Shown piece after piece: positions 56,965-64,000 of a stretch of 64,000 nucleotides of DNA (the stretch's first letter is position 1; each line of letters starts with the position of its first letter). The position numbers were made by a program, and so were the translations under genes. This DNA comes from Anaeramoeba flamelloides (Eukaryota; Metamonada; Anaeramoebidae), in assembly GCA_027625915.1 (NCBI GenBank), contig JANTQA010000023.1:8928001-8992000 (forward strand). The letters run 5' to 3'. The notes beneath the pieces were generated by a model. The model was not told the origin of the DNA and searched no databases. It was given only the letters and a program-made list of their open reading frames with translations.

Positions 56965-58759
56965 GTGTATTGGTAAGAATTTCGTTCAAAAAATATAAGT
57001 TTTAAAAGAATAACACTGAACAATAAAAAAAAAAAATTGGATAAATATATTTTTTTTTCAAAAAAAAAAATTATTTTAATATGTGGATAAAATATTAGAG
57101 GGTTTGGTAATACCTATGCTTAATTCACGATAAAGTTGATAAAATTATGATATTTTAGAAAACCGCTATATTCAATATTATTGTGATAATATAACGAAGA
57201 ATTATATTCTATAAAATCATGATAATTATTTGATTAACATAGAATCGCATTAAATAACAAAATATTGCCATTAAAAAGTAATTCGCGATACATTATTTGA
57301 TGATAGTTTTATGGTCAATTAATCATTATTTTTCTAAAAAAAAGGTTTTTTTTTTGATCAAAAAATAGATTATGTGAAAAAAAATTAATTCTTTTAAAAA
57401 ATTACTAAAAAGATACTTGATACAATCAAGGATAATATCCAATATTTTTATTGTATTTTATTTATATTTGGTAGAAAAACCTATCGATCCTTTTACATCA
57501 ACAGCAATAAGAACTAAAGATACATAAATATATTCCTAGTCAACCATGGCGTTGTGAATCATTTCGAATAAAAAAGAGCTTCTAAAACAACCAACACTCC
57601 ACTCTTTCGTTAAAGAATGTGCTCTAGGAAAAAACAGTTACTATATTCTCAGGAAAGCAGGGAAAAGTTGGATAAATTTTTAAAAGTATTCACTACAATT
57701 TCGTAAAATTATTGCAAATTATCAAGATTTTTTGTCCAATTGTTTTCTTCTTCTTCTTCTCATTATTCTTCAAGTATCTTTGTATTGGACAGAGAAAACA
57801 ATTAGAGCTTAGAGGTTTTTTTTTTTTTGATCGATCACCAATAAGAAGTATAATTATACCCTATTCTTTTTGGTTGTTTGCCCTGCAAAGGTAATAAATC
57901 CATTTTAAATAAAAAAACCATATCTATTTAATATTCGGGTATATTGCTGAAAAGTGTTATTCTTATTACGATCATAAAATAATTAAAGATTTTATATATT
58001 GTAAATTTAAAAAAATGAATTAAAAAAAAATTTTTTTTTCCACTACAAACAGTCTCTTATGTTATGATAGTTTTTTCTAGTTTAAAACCTTCAAAAACTT
58101 GGAGACAGTTCAAACCCTTACAAATCCTTTCAAACATTTTTCATATGGGGGAAAGTGTTGTAAAAGTCTCAAGGCTTTTTACAAGCCCTGATATTTTTTT
58201 AATTTGATTTCAAAAAAATAATTTTTCATTTTATCAGATAATTATTTTATTGTACTTTTATCTTTTTTTTTCTGATAAAGTAGAACTAATCGTTTTTTTA
58301 ATATTATGACCAATTAATTGTTAATATCAGGGAAATATGTGTTTTCATTAAAAACTCTATTGTTTTCCATATTGGAGAATCTGTAAGGGCAATATTGGAC
58401 ACTTCTTCCATAAAGTTATTGGGAATACACTACTGTGTTTTTTGCATGTTTACAATTTTAATCCAACCATCTAAAAAAAAAAATTGAAATTAATGCAGCA
58501 AATAAACTCTACTGTTCTCTAACCCCGACCATATTTAAAATTTAACATGTGTTACACTTACTTGAATTAATCAATGAAAATCAAAACTTTGAAACACATC
58601 TAAATAGTTAATATTATTTAAACACATTAAACACAAGTGTTAAAAAATAAAATTTAAAAATTCAAGTTAGACAAAACTTGTAATTATTTAGACTTTTACA
58701 TCTGTTAATAAAGTCTATTTACAATATAATTAACACCCCAACACTTAAAAAACTTGGAG

Positions 58760-58762
<3 letters not shown>
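56207..58762. other. Gene-free spacer
   Basis: A/T-rich. It contains C(9)T(28) at 56928-56964, the complement type of the T-G junctions. A stretch at 57540-57730 is less biased in composition, but no coding frame or RNA fold was recognised. Other open frames are low-complexity. Confidence 0.45.

Positions 58763-58801
<39 letters not shown>
58763..58801. repeat. (AT)n microsatellite
   Basis: About 39 bp of perfect AT repeats. It abuts the left end of the next element, in keeping with a preference for TA-rich targets. Confidence 0.9.
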
Positions 58802-58806
<5 letters not shown>

Positions 58807-59511
58807 AATTTTTCAAACAAAAGGGCACACCTCTCAAATCGCCAATACCATCGACTTTGATTGTTAATAAGATAATTACTTATTGGTGATTTTCATTTTA
58901 ATTATTCATTTTTTCATTTTTTGCTTTTTTTATTTTTGGAATTGAACAGTTGGAAAATGAAAAAGCAAGATCAGAAGAAACCAATTTGGAAATAATCTAC
59001 CAGTGTATAAAAATAGAAACAGTTTAAGTTTGATTTCAAATCAAGATAGAAATAGGAATTAAGAAAGACCATTATTGGATTGATGCATGGAACAAAGAAA
59101 AGAGAAAATAAAGAAAAAACATTCCAACAAAATACCCAGATGAATTGCAACTTTATATTGAAAATGAGACTTTAAAGAACAAATGTTTGACGTGTAAAGA
59201 ATTATCAATAAAACGTGGAGAACTTTTTCCCAATTCGCCTTGTTCAAAGGTTTTTATTGGGTTTTATAATTTTTTTCATTACAATTTACAAAACGAGATT
59301 TCTCATTTCAAATAAAAGGGCACACCAATTTTTAAAATATTGAATTTTAATTTTTTATTGTTTTTGTATTAATGAGTTTTAAAGATCCATTTGAGTGTTT
59401 TTTTATGTTTTAAAGCGTTTTTTATAGTTTAGAATGATACTATAATTAATTTGATTCATTTATGAATAATTCTTGAAATTTTTTGTACCCTTTTATTTGA
59501 AAAAGAGTTTA
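58802..59511. mobile_element. TAAAC-end element, 710 bp
   Basis: The left end TAAACAATTTTTCAAACAAA then AGGGCACAC and the right end read back TAAACTCTTTTTCAAATAAA then AGGGTAC form the termini. Another left-type end (TTTCAAATAAAAGGGCACAC) is at about 59304, inside, so a shorter element of about 0.2 kb may be nested. The length equals that of the 39.1-kb copy although the interior differs. A 62-codon minus frame inside is not a known transposase. Confidence 0.75.
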
Positions 59512-60357
59512 TATTACTATCAGTGGGGCGATTTTAATAATCCCATATCCAAGAAAAAAAGGCATTTTAAACGTAAAATATGAAATTAAGTGTTATAAAA
59601 GATACTAGTTTAATTTAAATTTGAAATATTTGATTTGATAGATAATAACTAATAGTTTTGGAAATATCATGTTAGCATAAAAAGAATAAAATAAGGAAAA
59701 AAAAAAAAAAAATATAAATATTACGTGTTATAGTTTTTTTATGATTCACAAGTATGGTTCAAAATATATAACTTTACTCTATTAGGTTAAATTCTAGAAA
59801 ATATATTGGAAGTACCTGTTAAGTACCAAAGATCGCCGACCCTTTCCATAATTCAAAAGAACGTATATAAATATTTGATTTCACTCTATTCTTGCAAACA
59901 CAGGGAAAACCAACAATAATTGTCAGTGAAGTTCTGTTGAGTGCTGTAGAGTGCCACAGAGTACTATAGTATAATTAGAGTTTATTGATATTTTCTATTT
60001 TATTTGTATTATCTATTAATTTTTCAAATAAACAATAATATCCAGAAAACCGAAGGGGGTTTAGTAGAATTCAACAGAAGTGAGAAAAATCAAAAAATTT
60101 ACTCAATTCTGGTAAACAAAAAAAAACCTAACGAGAGTGTCCTAGATTTCTTGGGGTTTTCTGTTTTATTTGTAAAATCTATTGATTTTCATTAGGTTTT
60201 TTGAGTTTTCTATTTATTTAGAAAATCAAGAGATTTTCATTAGGCGTTTTTGAGTTTTATATTTATTTAGAAAATCAAGAGATTTTCGAAATAAATTAGA
60301 AAACCCCAAAAAAACCCAGAACACTTCAGAAATAAACAAAAAACACAATAAAACCTA
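59512..60357. other. Gene-free spacer
   Basis: A/T-rich. Two near-tandem copies of TTTATTTAGAAAATCAAGAG (about 60210 and 60261) with GATTTTC and GAGTTTT motifs form a short local repeat at about 60170-60300. No gene. Confidence 0.45.
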
Positions 60358-60554
60358 CAGTCAGTTTCACTTTTAAGGTACAAACTTTCAACGAAATTTA
60401 AGGCACAATAAAAATCTCAAATTAAGGCACAAAATTCAAATTCTAGTAAAATAATTTGTTGAAATTAAAATTCCAAAAAATTGTGCTTTAATTTGAGATT
60501 TTTTTGTGCCTTAAATTTCGTTGAAAGTTTGTGCCTTAAAATCGGAACTAACTG
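60358..60554. mobile_element. 198-bp hairpin MITE, copy 4
   Basis: Ends CAGTCAGTTTCACTTTTAAG and, read back, CAGTTAGTTCCGATTTTAAG, flanked by TA. 197 bp. Confidence 0.92.
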
Positions 60555-60995
60555 TAACGGAAAATCAGAAAAAAAAAAACAACTATTTTTTTACAATTTC
60601 AACAAACAAATAATTTTTTAATAGCCAAAATAATTGGTTCACAATTTATAAAATCGTATCAAATTTACAATACCTTTCAAAGATAAAAAAATAACATCTT
60701 AGCTATTTAGAAAAAAAAAAATTTCAAATTTTTTACTATTGTATCTGAAAAAAATCTTAAATAAAAATTGGATTTTACAACTTAAATTGTTAAATATCTT
60801 GAAAAATAAATATTAATTAAATATCTCTTATTTGCTAATTATAATTATTAGATGTTAAGTTGTTAAGGACTGAAAATTTAATTAATCTTTAATTTGATTT
60901 TGAAAAATTTTTTTCATGATTGTAAAGGGAAAAAAAAAATATGATATCCATCACATGCCATTTTTTTATCGAAAAGCTACACCATTTTCCTCATA

Positions 60996-61191
60996 CAGTC
61001 AGTTCCACTTTTAAGGCACAAACTTTCAACGAGATTTAAGGCACAATAAAAATCTCAAATTAAAAAACAAAATTCAGATTCTAGTAAAATAAATTGTAAA
61101 AAAAAACATTAAAAATTTGGTGCCTTACTTTGAGATTTTTTTATGCCTTAAATTTCATTGAAAGTTTGTACCTTATAAGTGGAACTGACTG
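60996..61191. mobile_element. 198-bp hairpin MITE, copy 5
   Basis: Ends CAGTCAGTTCCACTTTTAAG and, read back, CAGTCAGTTCCACTTATAAG, flanked by TA. 196 bp. It lies 441 bp from copy 4. Confidence 0.92.
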
Positions 61192-61922
61192 TAAATATGA
61201 AATTTGAAACACAAAAAACTTCCAGGTTGGAGAAACTAAAAAAAAAAAATAAAAATGAATTTTGACTCTAAAAAAAATACAAGTAATTTAAGAAAGTATA
61301 CATTTACTAGAAAAAAATTCTTGAAAAATTAAAAAAAAACAATTTCCTATGGAATTTAATTTTTTATAAGTCGTTCATAATTTTATGACAAGAAAATTAA
61401 AAAAACATAAATATTAGAATTAATGTTTCACTTTTATTATATGAATTGAATAGCCAAATAAATATAATAACATTGTTGAAATAAAAATTTAATGTTGATT
61501 TTATTTCTAACTTTTTTTTCAATTTAGATGAAAAAACCTGTAAAACAAATTTCAAAACAAAAAAACCAAAGAAACTTAAAAAAAAAATTTTAATAATTAT
61601 TTTTAAAAAATTAAAAACACAGACAAAGACAATTTAGAAAAAAAAAAAAAAGATTTATACCTTAAAGAATTTATTACAATTATATCAATAAAAGTGTATG
61701 TAAACCCACCATCAAAATCATTTTCCCATTAAAAATCAAAATTTGGAAATAAATATTTTTATAAATTGAAGTTATCTATTATCATCAAAAAATAAGCATT
61801 TTAATATTCAGTTCTATATACTAGATGATTTTGTTTTTCATCTACAAATGTAAAAAAAAAAAAATAAAAAAAAATTGTTCTATTGACTATGAAATTTAGT
61901 TTATGTATATGAACACACATAA

Positions 61923-61964
<42 letters not shown>

Positions 61965-63134
61965 ATATATATATATATATATATATATCCAATGCAACCA
62001 CCATTATTAAAACCATAGTATAACATTAACAATCACATTTCTTGAAAATGTATTTTTTGATATGAAATTTTTTAATCGAAAATTACTTTCTATACCTTAT
62101 AAAAATTGATTATAATATAAAAACTACTTCATTAGGTAAAAAAAACCTTACCAACTTCAAATATATAATGAAATTCCCAAATAAAAAGTTTTATGATAAT
62201 ATATATTTTTTAAAAAGTTAAAAATGGATATACGAAAGCTGATCTGGAATGTTTTTTTATATACCAAGAGTAAATATAGAATGTTATAAAAAAAAGAGTT
62301 TTTACAATTTTAGAGATAAATAAAGAATTTCATGTAATTAATCCATAATTTTAGTTAAAGTAAATATAAAATCTGATTATCTTAATAGACTAATTATAAG
62401 TTTAATCAAAAAATCGCTTGGTAAATACAAATTTTACTATTTTTTAAGGGACTAATCACTATTAAAATTTTTTACCAAAATTTAATAGTCATTGAGAAAC
62501 TTTTTTGGTAACTAATTTGATTTTAAAAACATTTTTTATTTTCCTATTAAACTGATATTTAGATAAGGAATCCTTATTTAGAAATTTTTCAAAAAAAAAT
62601 TAATGGAGACTAGTCTCTTAAAATAAATCATTTTTCAAAAAATGTTTTGATATTTACCAAATAATTCTATATTAAAACCCCTTTAAGTCAAAAATCAAAA
62701 CGGAAGTTTCGTTTACCATTAACCATAATTGAGGGTGAATGCATGAAACTCTTTATTTATCTTGAAAATTGCAAAAACTCTATTTTTTACAACATTCCAT
62801 ATTTACTCTTTTGTATATAAACTAATCATAGATTTTTTTTTAATATTAGAAACAAAAAATCAGATATTAGTGTGACCATAATATCAAACATTTAATTAAA
62901 TAACTCTTAATAGTTAATTTTAAAATTGCCTTACAATTGTATCACAAGCCAGTTTTTGAGAATTTTTCAACATTTTCTTTTTTTTTTCGCAATGTATTTT
63001 ACTATTCTCAGATTCAACTAAAATAGTAGTCTTTAGCAACACCAAAATTTGGTTTTATAAAAATTCTTTAAACCTTTAAAAGTTGTAAATTGTGAAAGAA
63101 ATCATTTTTTCATTTAATTTGATTATTTCCAAAA
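61192..63134. other. Spacer before Rpt4
   Basis: A/T-rich, no gene seen. It holds a (CA)n-(TA)n compound microsatellite at about 61930-61988. The Rpt4 promoter should lie just upstream of 63135; no distinctive element noticed. Confidence 0.45.
61930..61988. repeat. (CA)n(TA)n compound microsatellite
   Basis: About 33 bp of CA repeats followed by TT and about 24 bp of AT repeats. Confidence 0.9.
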
Positions 63135-63759
63135 ATGACAGAAAGAGATCAATTATTAAGGCAATACCGCGAAAAACTTTTGTTAAGAAACAACTTACAA
63201 GCAGAAAACCAAACAGTCAAAGAGAATTTAAAAGAAAAAAATACTGAAAGGGAAACAAAAGAAAAACATGTAAAAAATTTACAGGCAATTGGAGAAACGA
63301 TTGGAGAAGTGCTTCGTAAACTTGACGAAGAAAGGTTTATTGTTAAGTCTTCTTCTGGTTTGTTTTTCTGTCTTTTTTTGTGATGAAGCTTTCACATGAA
63401 CGAAAAAAACAACTTTTTAAAAATTTACTTTTATTCGATCTTTTTTTTTAAAAAAGGGCCAAGGTATGTTGTTGGATCAAGAAGACGTGTCGACAAAGAA
63501 ACTTTAAAATTGGGATCTCGAATAACTTTAGACATTTCAACCAAAACAATTATGCGAGTACTTTCAAGAGAAGTAGATCCCTTTGTACACAAAATGTTAC
63601 ATGAAGATCCAGGAAACGTGACTTACCAAAGTGTTGGGGGTCTAAGCAAGCAAATAAGAGAATTAAGAGAAGTTATTGAACTTCCTCTTATAAACCCCGA
63701 ATTGTTTGAAAGGGTAGGAATTAAGCCACCCACAGGAGTTTTACTTTATGGACCGCCAG
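63135..63759 (+). CDS. 26S proteasome ATPase Rpt4 (PSMC6-like), 5' part
   Basis: AAA+ subunit of the 19S regulatory particle base, which unfolds ubiquitinated substrates. Exon 1 is 63135-63357 and exon 2 is 63457-63759, with a 99-nt intron (GTTTGT...AAAG) splitting the Gly codon of SSSG|GPRYVVG. Seen: N-terminal coiled coil ([19 protein letters not shown]), then [20 protein letters not shown] and GPRYVVG of the OB domain, then [20 protein letters not shown] and [18 protein letters not shown], which identify Rpt4 over its Rpt paralogues. The reading breaks inside the Walker A motif: GPPG, then donor GTTTGG at 63760. The remaining TGKT and the rest of the ATPase are not found before the window ends, so the second intron runs past the edge or to its very end. 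The start is the first ATG after an A/T leader and gives the family's usual N-terminal length. Confidence 0.95.
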
Positions 63760-64000
63760 GTTTGGTTTTTTACTTTTTCGTTTTTAATTTTATGGGTACC
63801 AAATAAAGAAACCCAAACAAACATCCAACCAAAAGAAGAAGAAAATTCAAAAATAATAAAAATGACTTTTAAGCTCTTTTAATTGTAGAACCCTTGTTTT
63901 GTTGAAATAAAAAGAAAGAAAGAAACAAACAAACAAACAAACAAACAAATTAATCCAATTTCATTTTGGCAACTTCTTGAATAAACTCAAAAACATTCAA

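Noticed and set aside
59059-59247. Transposase remnant inside the 58.8-kb element
   Set aside because: Hydrophobic 62-codon frame without an HTH or DDE-like pattern; the opposite strand gives only a weak, broken resemblance.
1-64000. Virus-like elements, LTRs or CRISPR arrays
   Set aside because: No capsid, integrase, protease or polymerase-B motif, no long terminal direct repeats and no regularly spaced repeats were seen.

Overview
This window is nuclear DNA from an AT-rich, intron-bearing microbial eukaryote. The evidence is spliced genes with short GT-AG introns (about 60-230 nt), core eukaryotic genes (histones H3 and H4, a large ARF-GEF, GSK3, proteasome ATPase Rpt4), long Lys/Glu low-complexity inserts inside proteins, and spacers that are mostly A/T runs. 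Multidomain Rab/Rho/ARF exchange factors with KE-rich linkers suggest an amoeboid protist such as Anaeramoeba or an amoebozoan. That is inference; no gene here fixes the taxon.

Layout. 0-3.5 kb: repeats only. 3.58-5.98 kb: a divergent H3 (-)/H4 (+) pair whose flanking promoter blocks are inverted copies of each other. H3 has a tail about 45 residues longer than normal, built of Gly-x-Lys triplets. 9.4-21.7 kb: a BIG/Sec7p-type ARF-GEF in about five exons, with an apparent 19-nt microexon and one 5.86-kb intron. Near 25 kb: a possible last exon of a small membrane protein. 25.5-27.8 kb (-): a Myb/SANT protein with a U-box-like C-terminus. 34.7-38.5 kb: three exons that join into one DENN-DH-PH-FYVE-like protein, a predicted Rab-GEF plus Rho-GEF. 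52.4-53.8 kb: GSK3 in three exons. 63.1 kb to the edge: 5' part of Rpt4.

Most of the rest is gene-poor and carries non-autonomous DNA elements. There are several inverted-repeat (MITE-like) families, many at TA targets: a 196-198-bp hairpin family (five full copies), a roughly 230-bp hairpin family (four copies), a group with TAAAC-type ends (about 0.54-1.07 kb) and fold-back elements. There is also a 5'-truncated LINE tail with a 17-bp target duplication. The most striking structure is a 4.27-kb near-perfect palindrome at 45.12-49.39 kb. It is bounded by ends of the 198-bp family, has a tRNA-like A box in each arm facing outward, and carries one later hairpin insertion in only one arm.

In function the genes are housekeeping (chromatin, protein turnover) and signalling/trafficking (ARF, Rab and Rho activation, GSK3). 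I see no operon-like or pathway clustering apart from the H3/H4 pair. I see no virus-like element and no CRISPR array. The two best candidates for something undescribed are the G-x-K histone H3 tail and the tRNA-box palindrome, followed by the DENN-RhoGEF fusion.
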